Source of the DNA: Macrostomum hystrix
Taxonomy: Eukaryota > Platyhelminthes > Macrostomidae
Reading direction: 5' to 3'
NCBI GenBank assembly: GCA_950097015.1
Contig: CATNEN010000001.1
Span: forward strand, 25,039,001 to 25,103,000
DNA: 64,000 bases
The position numbers and the translations under genes are program-made. The notes beneath the pieces are model-generated. The model was not told where the DNA came from. It worked only from the letters and a program-made list of their open reading frames with translations, and did not search any database. Numbering within the stretch: the first letter of the stretch is position 1; each line of letters begins with the position of its first letter. Positions 22,736 to 33,382 of this stretch are shown here, piece by piece.

Positions 22736-22764
22736 ACAAAACCACATATAGTTTCAAAGCCGAT

Positions 22765-25700
22765 ATGCAGCACGCCTCAGCATCGCTGACGGACCAGCAG
22801 CCTTCGATGCCAGCGCAATCGCTGCAGACCGAAGCCCCGACATCGCCGGGTCGCCACATGGCGCTGCTGCGGTCCAACCTGCTACGCACTGTGAACTACT
22901 GCCTGTTGTTCTCCCTGGTTGGCATGTCCGACGCCAGCCTCGGAGCTGCGCTGCCCGGACTGGCCTGCCTAGCTCGGACAAGTGAGCAGCGCATCGCCTA
23001 CCTGTTCCTGTTCCACGAGCTGTCGGTGCTGCTGGTCACGCTGCTGGTCGGCTGGCTCAACAGAAGGTTGTCTGCTTATATATATATATTATACACTACA
23101 TTTTACCGAAATTTTATCAAAATATGATATAGAAAACTGTCCCTAGCCGTCAGAGAACTGTCAGTAAAATGTAAAACGCATTAAAACAAGTTTGAACATT
23201 GCAAGAACGCTTTCAAAACACTGTAAGAACGCTGTCAAAACACTGTAAGAACACTGTCAAACACTGTTCGAACGCTGTCAAAACACTGTCAAAACACTGT
23301 AAGAACGCTGTCAAAACACTGTAAGAACGCTGTCAAAACACTGTAAGAACTCTGTCAAAACACTGTAAGAACGCTGTCAAAACACTGTAAGAACACTGTC
23401 AAACACTGTTAGAACGCTGTCAAAACACTGTAAGAACTCTGTCAAAAAATTGTAAGAACTCTGTCAAAACACTGTAAGAACGCTGTCAAAACACTGTAAG
23501 AACGCTGTCAAAACACTGTCAAAGCACTGTAAGAACGCTTTCAAAACACTGTAAGAACGCTGTCAAAACACTGTAAGAACGCTGTCAAAACACTGTAAGA
23601 ACACTGTCAAAACACGGTAAGAACGCTGTCAAAACACTGTCAAAACATTGTAAGAACGCTGTCAAAAACTGTAAGAACGCTGTCAAAACACTGTAAGAAC
23701 GCTGTCAAAACATTGTAAGAACTCTGTCAAAACACTGTTAGAACGCTGTCAAAACACTGTCAAAACACTGTAAGAACTCTGTCAAAACACTGTAAGAACT
23801 CTGTCAAAACACTGTAAGAACACTGTCAAAACACTGTAAGAACTCTGTCAAAACACTGTAAGAACACTGTCAAAACACTGTAAGAACGCTGTCAAAACAC
23901 TGTAAGAACGCTGTCAAAACACTGTAAGAACGCTGTCAAAAACTGTAAGAACGCTGTCAAAACACTGTAAGAACGCTGTCAAAACATTGTAAGAACTCTG
24001 TCAAAACACTGTTAGAACGCTGTCAAAACACTGTCGAAACACTGTAAGAACTCTGTCAAAACACTGTAAGAACACTGTCAAAACACTGTAAGAACACTGT
24101 CAAAACACTGTTAGAACAAATAGTGTTAAATTATTTGCAGTGTTAAATTATTTGCAGTGTTAAATTATTTGCAGTGTTAAATTATTTGCAGTGTTAAATT
24201 ATTTGCAGTGTTAAATTATTTGCACCCTAGTGCAAATAAATGCCGCCGCCTCCTGGTGACGCTGGAGTCCCCAGCGCTTGCCTCGGCCAACACGGAGAGC
24301 CGCGCCCTGGTGCTGCGGCTGCCAAGTGCGGCAGGTCGGGAGGACGGCGTGGACAGCGAAGCACCCGACGTCGCACCGAGCGGCGAAGGGAACGCAACCG
24401 GCGAGGGCGAATGAAAGGCCGCCTCCGCCAGTCTGCTGGCAACACTGATCTGCCGACCCCCGCCCAGTCGGCTCCGCCGGGTGGCGCCGGGGACCGTGAG
24501 GCCCACCAACATCGGGCCCCAGCCTTTACAAACCGCGCTCTAAGGCTAGCAACCTTTAACTGCCGAACGCTAAAGTCTGCCTGGAGAAGGGGCATGCTCG
24601 CAAAGCTGGCATCTGACCTGCGGCTGGACCTCGTCATGCTGCAGGAGGTGTCAATCACTGCTGAGTCTGGCCTACACCGTGAGGATCTGGGGAGCGGCTG
24701 GACGCTGCACTACACATCAGCGGACAGCAGAGGCCGTGGAGGAGTCGGCGTGCTTGTCGGACCACGGCTACGCGAGAGCATCTGCTGCGTCAGCCTGTCA
24801 GCCCGACTGCTGCGCGTGGACGTGAGACTACGTCGCCGCAATGTGCGGCTTTTCTGTGCGTACGCTCCCACAGCTGCCCATCAGCAGGAGGCGCAGGAAT
24901 TCTTCGAGTTCCTGTCGGAGCAGCTCGAGATGGTGGCGCATCGCGACACTGTGGTGATGCTCGGTGATCTCAACGCCGTAGCGCCGCGGTCCCAGCGCTG
25001 CCCGTTTGTGTCGCCACGCCAGAACGCCAACACCGCCGCGCTTGCGGACCTGATGGCGAGGCTCGACCTGGTGTCAGCCAACACGCGCTTCCGCAAACCG
25101 CCCAACCGGCTGGCGACCTTCGCCGGCTGCAAGCGAAGGAGGCGGAACGCGCGAGGCCGATTCGCTACGACCCGCTTGGCGCAGCTCGACCACGTGCTGA
25201 TTCGCCATCGCGAACGCAGCCGGCTGCAGAACTGCGACACAATGGAACCCCTGGCTGTCCGGTCCGACCATCGCCTGCTCTACTGCGACCTGAGGCTCTC
25301 TGATCCGCTGTACCGACCACCAAAACGCCCTAGAAGAAGGTACTTCCGCGCCTTGCAAGACCCAGGCACCCGCAGCAGGTTTGCGTACGCCTTCGCGACC
25401 GCCCTGGGATCAGCGCAGGCGCCGGACTACAGCACAATTAGCTCAGCCATCGCCACTGCCGCTGCCAAGACTCTGCCGCTTATGGAACCCGCGTCACGGC
25501 AACTTCCAGTTTGGGCGAGCGACCCGGAGGTACGTGAGGCCCGCCGCACTGTCGAGCAGCTGCGGCGAGCCAGGCGACCGACATCCGATGCCGAGAAAGC
25601 CCTGGCAGACGCCTACGCAAGTCGACAGAAAGCCGCTGTTGACGACGCGATCCGGGCTGTCACCTCTGTCGGGCCTGAACGGCAGAACAGGGTCGTCTGG

Positions 25701-28700
25701 CCCGTTGTGAACGCCCTCACCGGTCGCAAAACGAAAGCGGCGCTCAACCTGGCTGGCGATACTGCCGAGGAGCGCAGAAACGAGCTGCGCACCTTCTTCG
25801 CCGCCATTGTCAACGCGCCGCCGCCGACTCTGCCGAACGAGATGCCGCTGCCCCCCGAGGTGGCGCTACCGCGGCAGGAGGACTTCGACACCAGTCCAGT
25901 GACCAGCACCGACATCGTGGAATTCGCCCGCAGGGCACCGGGAGGCCGCGCCCCCGGTCCGGATGAGGTCCCCGTAGAGGCACTGCGAGTCACAAGGGTT
26001 GCCACCGAGGTGGCCCGCGTGATGAACGGCGTCCTGGCGGGAGGCCCTGCGCCCCGCGAGTGGACCCAGGCCACCATCGTCGGCATCCCGAAGAAGCCGG
26101 GCACTACAAAGAAGGAGGAGCATCGCGGGATCTCGCTCATGTCCTGTGCCGCGAAGCTGTTCAACCGGGTGCTGTTAGCACGGTTACAGCCTGTGCTGGA
26201 CTCGTTTCTGCGGTACGAGCAGAATGGGTTCCGGCCCCGTCGCGGCACGGTGACTCAGATCCTGGCCCTCCGTCGCATCATCGAGGAGGCGCGCATCCAC
26301 CAGTCAAGCCTTGTCGTCATCTTTGTTGACTTTCTCAAAGCTTTCGACTCGGTGGCCCGCGGCGCGCTGCCTCACGTGCTCCGTGCCTACAACATACCGC
26401 AGCAGCTGATCTCCGCCATCATGGCACTGTATCAGGACACCACCGCTGTGGTAGCGACGCCAGACGGACCGTCGGACCTGTTCAGCACTACCTCCGGAGT
26501 GCTGCAGGGTGACACCCTGGCGCCTTTTCTTTTCGTGCTGGTGATGGACTGGGTGCTCAGGACCGGCCTGCCGACTGCAGAGGACGGTTTTCTGCTTCAA
26601 AGACGCACTAGTCGACGGCACCCGGAGAAGAAGTTGTCTGTCCTCGGCTACGCGGACGACCTTGCCCTGCTGTCTACGACGGCCGAAGGCGCCCAACGGC
26701 TGCTGGATGGCCTGACTGCGGCGGCGGCGAGGGTCGGCCTCGCTATCAACGCCATGAAGACCGAGGTGCTGACGGTGCCGCAAAACCTACCTGCCGAGAT
26801 TCGACTAAGAGACGGTGACGGCCCCGGGACCGTGCTCCCGAAGTGCCGTCAGTTCGTCTACCTCGGCGGACTGGTGCCTGACGTGGGCGACGACCTGGCG
26901 AGACGACGCGGCAAGGCCTGGGCCGCCTACCGTTCTGTGCGGGCGGTGCTACTCTCCGAGGCCCTGTCGAACGGCGCCAGGTCCCAGCTGTTCCAGGCAG
27001 TTGTCGAGACCGCCCTCTTGTACAATGCTGAGACCTGGACGATGACCGGGGCGCTCGAGGCGCAGCTCGACGCGGCGCATGCGGCCCTAGTTCGCGCCGC
27101 TTTCGGCGCCCGCCGCGGCCCTGGCAGCGAGACAACCGAGTCCCTGTACCAGCGTGCGCGCCTAACGCGGCCTTCTGTCCTGCTGAGTCAGCGGCGACTG
27201 CGGCTGGCCGGGCATGTCATCCGCGCCGAAGCCTACTGCCCAGAGCCGCTGCAGGATGTTCTGCTGTGGACCTCGCAGGGACCGCGCAGGCGCGGCCAGG
27301 GACGTACAGCCCGCTATATTGACCGCCTTTTTGAAGACGCCCGAGCACCCAGCCAGGCGGCAGGCGTGAAGCACGTCAGAGACCTGGCACTGAAACGCGC
27401 GTTTTGACGCTCCCCCCTCTTGGCCACTTCTGTGGTCGGCGTGGAGTGTAACTATTATTATTTATTATTATTAGAACACATTTCTGGCATTTCGAACTAT
27501 TTGAGTGCAGCATGACCGAACCGCGAATACCTTTGCGCACATTATATTGGAAGGAATGCAAATTATCCAAACTCACCTCTTCCGTTGTTCGAGCTTGGAA
27601 ATAGTGAGAGGAAGTCCACTACAATGTCCGTGCGCCATTTTGTATCTACAGCGCTTTCAAGGCTAGATTAAAAATATTTTTTCTTGGGGAGCAGGAAAGC
27701 AAAGCTTAATCCGCTGTCTTCAAACCCACAATAGATGACCCAATGCATCCTAATCTTCTTTAAATCCCTTCCTTTAGAACAGAAAAAGAGACACAGTGTT
27801 ATCAATTTTAATCCTCCAGTTCTAATGAAATCGGCACAACCTTGACGAGCCAACCTTCTATTTCAATTTTTCAGTAATATCTTCGTGGAAGAATCGCGCC
27901 CAAGGAGGTGAGTTTCTCTTGAAATCTTGATCAACCACGGAGCAATGTTTAGCCTCCAGCAATGCTTCGATTAAGTGACTATAATTAAGCTGATCGTTCA
28001 ATGCGAATATCGATTTTAATTTATTTTGAAATCCGGAATACAAGAAAAAACACTATACTGGTACAAAATTCCTAAAAAATTCTCGATTGTCTTTTTTAAG
28101 TCACAATCGAAACGACATATAGGGGAGTGCCTGATCGTAAAGGAGCGGAAATTAACTGCACCTGTGCGGGCCTGGGTTGCATTCGTAATGTGTCTGTGGC
28201 GCAGCAGTAGAGGGAAGTTTCTGGGTGCTAATTAAACGTATTCAAAAGGCACTATATCCTTCTTATGTGTATGAAATGCAACCGAAATATCAAATACAGT
28301 CGGGTTATTCGTGGAATTCGTGAGTTGCAAATCAATATTAAGACGAAAGTTAGTAGGTTACTCAAGCAGAAACTAAGTTGTGGCTTTGAACTTTAAAAAA
28401 ATCGGCCAGCCAAAAAAGATACATTTATTTTTCACAATTCTGAAAACACCCGACAGAGCATACACTCAGACTTTGGAAGCGCAACTCAAAACCTGCGGCC
28501 GTCACTGGCTGCACAGTTCAATAGCGGAGAGTTAAGTGTCTTTCTAAAGGACAAAAGCCGTTTTCACTTGGACTAAGATTCGAACTTGAAACGTTTGTAA
28601 AAGCAATGTCTAGCCACTTGAAATACACCCGGTTCTCAATCCTATCAATGAAGGTCGCCAGATAGGGAGTACGAACGGTTTAACGCGTTTGCCTCTCGCA

Positions 28701-31700
28701 CCAAGGTCCCTGAGCTCGATTTCGCGTCGAAGCCACATATATTTGGGGCGCAGCCGCGGAGAGAAGGCTTGGGGGCTTGTCGCGTAATTTACGCCCTTGA
28801 GGGCCAACCTCCAAGGCACAGTGAAGTCTACACTGCCTGACGATGAGAAAGTCAGGGCAGGTGTACACACGTGTGTGAGTTTGTGCCTGTGTAAGGTATC
28901 TGTGTGCGTGTGTGCTCAGGAGTTAGAGAAATGGGCAGAATAGCCTCCTCACTGGCTGCGGGTCCAGCGTCACCAGATGATGTGCCATTGCCCGCAGCCC
29001 TCCTGCCATTGTTATTATCATCAGGACGCCAGAGTCAGATTAACTTTGATCTGTCAATAAATCGATAAATTCGAGCTCAAATACTCAAATTTGCTTCCTA
29101 GCCGCCTAGGGGTGCACCTGCTGCTGCTAGCCGTGGCCACCCTCATGCCCTGCTGCTTCGTGCTGGTGCCGCAGTGTCGCAGCCTCACCGGCCTCGGATT
29201 CGCCTTCAGCGCCATGGGCCTCCTGGAGGGTTGCCTGGAGTTCTTCTGCAACGCCCAAATGCTGCGACTCTACCGCAGCGAAGCCGGGCCGTTTCTGCAG
29301 GCCATGTTCTTCTTCCAGAGCCTAGGCGCCTTCGTGTCCCCCCTGATCATCGGCGCCTTCCTGTCCAACCCGGCGCCGCACGAGTGGCTCAATTGCACCC
29401 TGTCCGAGGCGCAGGTGGCGGCCGCGGAGGCTGCCCCCAAGCATCCGGAAGTCTCTGCTGCTAGCGTCTACCTCATTGACGAAGAGCTGGAGTCCGTGCT
29501 CGCCAGTGTTCGATACCCGTTCTTTGTCATCGCGGTCATTCAGGTGAAAGGACGATCAACTCTCTAATGGTGTCGTTTCACCTGCTAGTCCTTGCTACTG
29601 ATAGCTTCTTACATCCCTTAAAATGCGAAGCACATGTAATTGCAACCCATCACTCACATATAACAGTAACCCAACATCGCCAAAAGTATCTCTCACAACC
29701 GGAAGCATCACCCATCACTGAAGGCATCCCCCATCACAGGAAGTATGCCTTTCCTCATCACCGGAAGTATCCTTTCCTCCGTCACAGTTATCCCTTCCCC
29801 ATCACCGGAAGCATCCTTTCCTCCGTCACCGGTAGTATCCCTTCCCCCATCACCGGAAGCATCCTTTCCCTCATCACCGGATGTATCTCTTCGGCCATCA
29901 CCGGATGCATTCCTTCCCCAATCACTGGAAGTATCCCTTCGTCCATCACCGGAAGTATCCCTTCGTCCATCTCCGGAAGTATCCCTTTCCCCATCACCGG
30001 AAGTATCCCTTTCCCTATCACCGGAAGTATCCCTTTCCCCATCACCGGAAGTATCCCTTCCCTCATCACCGAAGCATCCCTTATCACCGAAGCAGCCCCC
30101 ATCACCGGAAGTATCCCTTCCCTCATCACCGAAGCATCCCTTATCACCGAAGCATCCCCCCATCACCGGAAGTATCCCCTTCCCATCACCGGAAGTATCC
30201 CTTCCCTCATCACTGGAAGTATCCTCTTTCCCATCACCGGAAGTATCCCCTTCCCATCACCGGAAGTATCCCCTTCCCACCACCAGAAGTATCCCCTTCC
30301 CATCAGCGGAAGTATCCCTTTCCCATCACCGGAAGTATGCCCTTTCCCATCTCCGGAAGTAGCCCTCTTTCATCACCGGAAGGATCCCCTTTCCCATCAC
30401 CGGAAGTATCCCCTTCCCATCACCGGAAGTATCCCCTTTCCCATCACCGGAAGTATCCCCTTCCCATCACCGGAAGTATCCCTTCCCCCCATAATTGAAA
30501 TCATCCCTTCCCTCATCAACGGATGTATCCCTCATTGTAGGCACCCAGTGGGCGCGCGATCAGTCGTGTAGGCCCTGAGTTATATCGTAGAGTGGGTTGA
30601 GCAGCGAGCGATTAATGTACATCTGCGCCTATCACGTGCACGTTGCATGTACATCACCAAATATCAAATATAATCGATTGCTCAGAGCCTTTTTCGTCAA
30701 CACAATTGATTGTTCTCTCGGCTCTGCACTCCTTACACTGATCATCACTGGAAGTATTCCTTACTTTGTCTGCGGAAGTTTCCTACGAGCGTACAATCTA
30801 ATAATGATGCAGTACAGATGATACAGTAGATCTAACCGGAGGAATTTAAACCAAAATCTGGCCCCCTGCACCGCAGACCCCAATCATGGCATCGATGTGT
30901 GTGCTGACATACAAGGAAGCGGCCAGGTATTCAAATAGCGGACAAGAGATCCTCAGCGGCGATGGTGAGCAAAAGCAGTTTTCGGATATAATGAAAAAAC
31001 GCGAATAAAACTCTTGCCAATAGATCTCAAAATTCTGAATTTGGCATCATTTTTAGACGACGATGAGGGCAGCACAGACGACAAACCTGCTGCCATCAGC
31101 GCGCCCACCTGCTGCATTTTGCTGTTCGCTTCTCTGTGCGCCTTTGCGCTAGACGGAATTCTGGTTAGTTGTCCCGGATTTTAGCTAGTATTAAACTAAA
31201 CTATTCTTCAGATTCGGAGCTAGGGACCATGCAGTATTGTTTTTTGAAGGACGCAAATCACTATTATGAATGCAGCCTTCAAATTTGGATTGGCCAGAAT
31301 TAGTTGTAGCCATTTTTAGAACAGCCGCGTGAGGAATCTAACCCTAAGTTTTTGGTCAAGCCAGTTTACTCGTAATTAAGTTTAAGTAATAAAAAGTGAA
31401 GGATGAAACTTAAGTCAAGGACTATTAAGGTATAACTATTAAACTAGTCGTCCTTGACGAAAGTACGAGTGCAACTCGCAAGCCTACAAATTTTAATAAT
31501 AATTGTAACACTCCGAAAACTCCGAGTGGAACTGGAAACTCGTTTCCAGGTTTTTAGCCAGTTGCGCTGTAAATTTTACACATGTACAAATATACATGTC
31601 GCCGTACAGTCCATGGACTGGGGGGGCAAAACCTTACCGAAAAATGCTCGTGTCCTGTGGCGATCCCGGCGAACGAATGAGAGACCAGGAACCGGCGATC

Positions 31701-33382
31701 GCCACACAAGACGAATTGAGGCGAGACGAGACGAGACGAGACGAAGAACGTTCATGCCAAATCAATGCAGGCCGGCGGACGAGAACGACGCTGATGAGAT
31801 GAAAGCCAGCAGGTGCTGGCAGAAAATAATTCTACATTTGGGTTCGATTTCGTTCGGGCGCCATGTGCCCCACATTGGGCGCCATGTCTTGATTTCAAAT
31901 TGAGTCCTCGCAGTAAGAGCCGACGGCTGTGAGCCAATTCAGGCCGAGAGTCAAAATATATTTAAGTTTAACAGAGCGATAAGGAAGGGGGGTTGGCGGT
32001 ACGATAACAAGAGTGCGCGACTGAGGGTAGGAGAGGAGGCTAGAACGTGAGCGGCGGACCAATCAGAGACGAGGAAAGAAAGAAAGGATAGAGAATGAGA
32101 GATCAGCCGCAGAGATAACGAGAGAGAAAGAACTAGATTGAACTGGACGATGTAAACAAGAAAAGTGCAGAAAACGAAAGAGTGAATAGAGGACAGAAGG
32201 CAGAGACGAAAGTCGCGACATGCCCGTTTCACAATCGACTGAACTGAAGCTACGAAAAATTAGTAGGGTCTACCGCTGTTAATTAGGAAACAAATTAGTG
32301 TTTTGGCTGGCTGAGATTTTAACTCAACTACATAGTTACGCCCGTAGAGTGGGCACAATTCCGCAAATCAATGTCCTATAATTATGTCTTCTTGCTCTGC
32401 ACAGGGCAGCTACAGTAGCCTCATTTTCGCGTTTTCAATGCGGTCCGTGCGCACAAGAGAGGAGCGAGGCAAGACAGCCTACCTGCCTGCCACCTTCTGG
32501 GTGAGTAAAATGAGTTATAATTATCTCTTTAAGTGGTGGCCGAACTGATACAGGAGAGGCGTGGCAAAAATCATCCGTATATTCGCTTCTTTCAGGGCTT
32601 TACTCTCATCGGCCGACTATCAGGGATATTTCTCAGTTTGAAATTGAGCAGCACAAGCGTACTGCTGATCGATATGGTGAGGATCACCGTTCTGTTAGCC
32701 AAAACCACAATAAACTAAAACTAGTCAAGAAGAAGCAGTCCAGTGCAATTTTTTAACAGGTCGGTCTCATAGCAGCTGGAATGCTGTTTCTGCTTGGCCA
32801 AGAGCGCATCGGGATCTTGTTTGTCGCCACAGCCGCCACCGGTTTCTTTGTCAGCCACTGCATGCCCGCCCTGCTGGCTCGAACGGAGCAGCTGATACAG
32901 GTTACAAGTGAGTCCGTTTGGTCTGCCTGTCTAATTGTGCTGTCACCTATATTAATTGTCTCGTCAACGACGAATCAACTTCGATTAATTCCAGAGGACG
33001 CAACAATCTGCCTAATATCTTCAGCTGCCTTTGGAGAGGCTCTGCTTCCAGTTGTGATGGCCTCTGTAAGTATTTATGAATCTATCTTTGATATTTAGAG
33101 TTGACCAGTTGTCAAGTTGTCTCTGTTTCGGTCTCGGATTTGCAGGTGATGCACGGTTTGGGCACGGGTGCCTATCCGATTGGCCATTTTGGATTCGTCA
33201 TTCTGGCCTGCTGCCTCTGCTGCCTGTACATCGGCGTCGGGCACCGAGCTATAGGCGGATCCAAGCGAGAGTCCACAGATCCACCACCAGCGCTGTCAAT
33301 GACCGCAACCAATTACGGATCACAGCTGAACAGCAATCCGGATGAAACAAAGACTTCGAGCGGTGGAAATGGGGCAAATTAG
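22765..33382 (+). CDS. MFS transporter, MFSD4/NaGLT1-like (nine exons, complete)
   Basis: Nine exons phase perfectly: 22765-23066, 29102-29543, 30877-30964, 31057-31163, 32405-32500, 32596-32676, 32760-32907, 32995-33065, 33146-33382; 1572 nt, 523 aa, the length of animal MFSD4 proteins. Exon 1 gives TM1 (LRTVNYCLLFSLVGMSDASL) and TM2 ending GWLNR, the MFS motif-A loop, split by intron 1. Exon 2 holds LGFAFSAMGLLEGCLEFFCN and ends SVRYPFFVIAVIQ, resembling sodium-dependent glucose transporter 1. Exon 3 and 4 make an acidic cytosolic loop (SGDGDDDEG region) before TM7; the last exons give MHGLGTGAYPIGHFGFVILA and a hydrophilic tail. Predicted role: plasma-membrane sugar symport; the substrate is inferred from the family only. 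Intron 1 (6.0 kb) is swollen by a satellite, a LINE and a SINE. Confidence 0.9.
23195..24110. repeat. 22-bp satellite in the MFS transporter intron 1
   Basis: About 41 copies of a roughly 22-bp unit, composed of aacactgtaagaacgctgtc plus aa. Many units carry point variants (actctg, cactg, gttag) or lose the aagaacg half to give caaaacactgtc. A block of about 290 bp seems to occur twice (compare 23640-23770 with 23930-24050), again indicating higher-order duplication. Confidence 0.95.
24122..24228 (+). repeat. Six tandem 17-bp monomers at the LINE 5' end
   Basis: tgttaaattatttgcag repeated six times without change, except the last, which runs into caccctagtgcaaataaatg and so to the ORF start. 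They lie inside the target-site duplication, so they belong to the element rather than to the host satellite, whose unit is unrelated. Confidence 0.85.
24240..27407 (+). CDS. LINE polyprotein: AP endonuclease plus reverse transcriptase
   Basis: 1055 codons with no interruption. After a basic, Pro/Arg-rich N-terminus comes an apurinic-type endonuclease: TFNCRTL (Asn107), MLQEV, GDLNAV (Asp243, Asn245) and SDHRLL (Asp343, His344). The reverse transcriptase follows: GRAPGPDEVPVEALR, motif A FVDFLKAFD (Asp697), SGVLQGDTLAPFLF, and the catalytic YADDLALL (Tyr804). The C-terminus has the LSQRRLRLAGHVIR segment found in RTE-like elements. All catalytic residues are present, so the element may be active or very young. 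It makes the nick and copies its RNA at the target site (target-primed reverse transcription). Clade assignment to RTE or a near relative is by motif feel only. Confidence 0.93.
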   Translation: MPPPPGDAGVPSACLGQHGEPRPGAAAAKCGRSGGRRGQRSTRRRTERRRERNRRGRMKGRLRQSAGNTDLPTPAQSAPPGGAGDREAHQHRAPAFTNRALRLATFNCRTLKSAWRRGMLAKLASDLRLDLVMLQEVSITAESGLHREDLGSGWTLHYTSADSRGRGGVGVLVGPRLRESICCVSLSARLLRVDVRLRRRNVRLFCAYAPTAAHQQEAQEFFEFLSEQLEMVAHRDTVVMLGDLNAVAPRSQRCPFVSPRQNANTAALADLMARLDLVSANTRFRKPPNRLATFAGCKRRRRNARGRFATTRLAQLDHVLIRHRERSRLQNCDTMEPLAVRSDHRLLYCDLRLSDPLYRPPKRPRRRYFRALQDPGTRSRFAYAFATALGSAQAPDYSTISSAIATAAAKTLPLMEPASRQLPVWASDPEVREARRTVEQLRRARRPTSDAEKALADAYASRQKAAVDDAIRAVTSVGPERQNRVVWPVVNALTGRKTKAALNLAGDTAEERRNELRTFFAAIVNAPPPTLPNEMPLPPEVALPRQEDFDTSPVTSTDIVEFARRAPGGRAPGPDEVPVEALRVTRVATEVARVMNGVLAGGPAPREWTQATIVGIPKKPGTTKKEEHRGISLMSCAAKLFNRVLLARLQPVLDSFLRYEQNGFRPRRGTVTQILALRRIIEEARIHQSSLVVIFVDFLKAFDSVARGALPHVLRAYNIPQQLISAIMALYQDTTAVVATPDGPSDLFSTTSGVLQGDTLAPFLFVLVMDWVLRTGLPTAEDGFLLQRRTSRRHPEKKLSVLGYADDLALLSTTAEGAQRLLDGLTAAAARVGLAINAMKTEVLTVPQNLPAEIRLRDGDGPGTVLPKCRQFVYLGGLVPDVGDDLARRRGKAWAAYRSVRAVLLSEALSNGARSQLFQAVVETALLYNAETWTMTGALEAQLDAAHAALVRAAFGARRGPGSETTESLYQRARLTRPSVLLSQRRLRLAGHVIRAEAYCPEPLQDVLLWTSQGPRRRGQGRTARYIDRLFEDARAPSQAAGVKHVRDLALKRAF
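27479..28671 (+). other. Intron 1 remainder of the MFS transporter
   Basis: AT-rich intronic DNA without coding signal. At 28452-28622 a diverged, reverse-oriented SINE-B fragment can be seen (gttaagtgtctttctaaagg, matching the reverse complement of the SINE-B body). Confidence 0.6.
28452..28622 (-). mobile_element. Diverged SINE-B fragment
   Basis: Minus-strand match to the SINE-B body and head: gttaagtgtctttctaaagg corresponds to the tagcaagacacttaac segment, and attcgaacttgaaac occupies the B-box position. Old and heavily mutated. Confidence 0.5.
28672..29022 (+). mobile_element. SINE-A copy in the MFS transporter intron 1
   Basis: Nearly complete SINE-A in sense orientation: ggtttaacgcgtttgcctct head, accaaggtccctgagctcga, the cgcagccgcggagagaagg body, gtgtgtgctcaggagttaga, ctggctgcgggtccagc, the gatgtgccattgcccgcagc end and a ttgttattatc tail. 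It ends about 80 bases before exon 2. Confidence 0.92.
29690..30540 (+). repeat. 20-21-bp satellite (catcaccggaagtatccctt)n
   Basis: About 40 copies of catcaccggaagtatccctt, 19-22 bp long because of c/t-run variation, in intron 2 of the MFS transporter, from about 150 bases after the donor at 29544. One stray unit (atcactggaagtattcctta) lies at 30741. Open frames of up to 334 codons on both strands are by-products. Confidence 0.95.
31164..32404 (+). other. Intron 4 of the MFS transporter
   Basis: 1.24-kb intron. It includes the 14-bp palindrome cagtccatggactg at 31607-31620, otherwise typical of the SINE-B core, and a purine-rich block at 31.98-32.2 kb with gaccaatcagagacgagg. No coding content. 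Confidence 0.6.

Larger units (their letters stand above)
24119..27470 (+). mobile_element. Full-length non-LTR retrotransposon (RTE-like), intact ORF
   Basis: A 3.35-kb element flanked by the 8-bp direct repeat ttagaaca (24111-24118 and 27471-27478), a probable target-site duplication within the 22-bp satellite. From 5' to 3': six tandem 17-bp monomers, one 1055-aa ORF, a 3' UTR of about 35 bases and an (att)n-type tail (ctattattatttattatt). Short UTRs, one ORF and a microsatellite tail are typical of RTE-clade LINEs. It is much more GC-rich than the surrounding intron and lies in the sense direction of the host gene. Confidence 0.88.

Noticed and set aside
24216-27374. Several antisense frames of 60-211 codons over the LINE
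   Set aside because: They are shadows of the GC-rich 1055-codon frame on the plus strand, which has all endonuclease and RT motifs.
29567-30571. Plus-strand frame of 334 codons and its antisense partners
   Set aside because: They lie in the 20-bp satellite in an intron of the MFS transporter; all frames have the repeat signature and no splice or domain support.
31951-32232. Minus-strand frame of 93 codons with hydrophobic Leu/Ser runs as a membrane protein
   Set aside because: The hydrophobicity reflects a purine-rich plus strand (gaga runs) in an intron; no start context, splice signal or family match.
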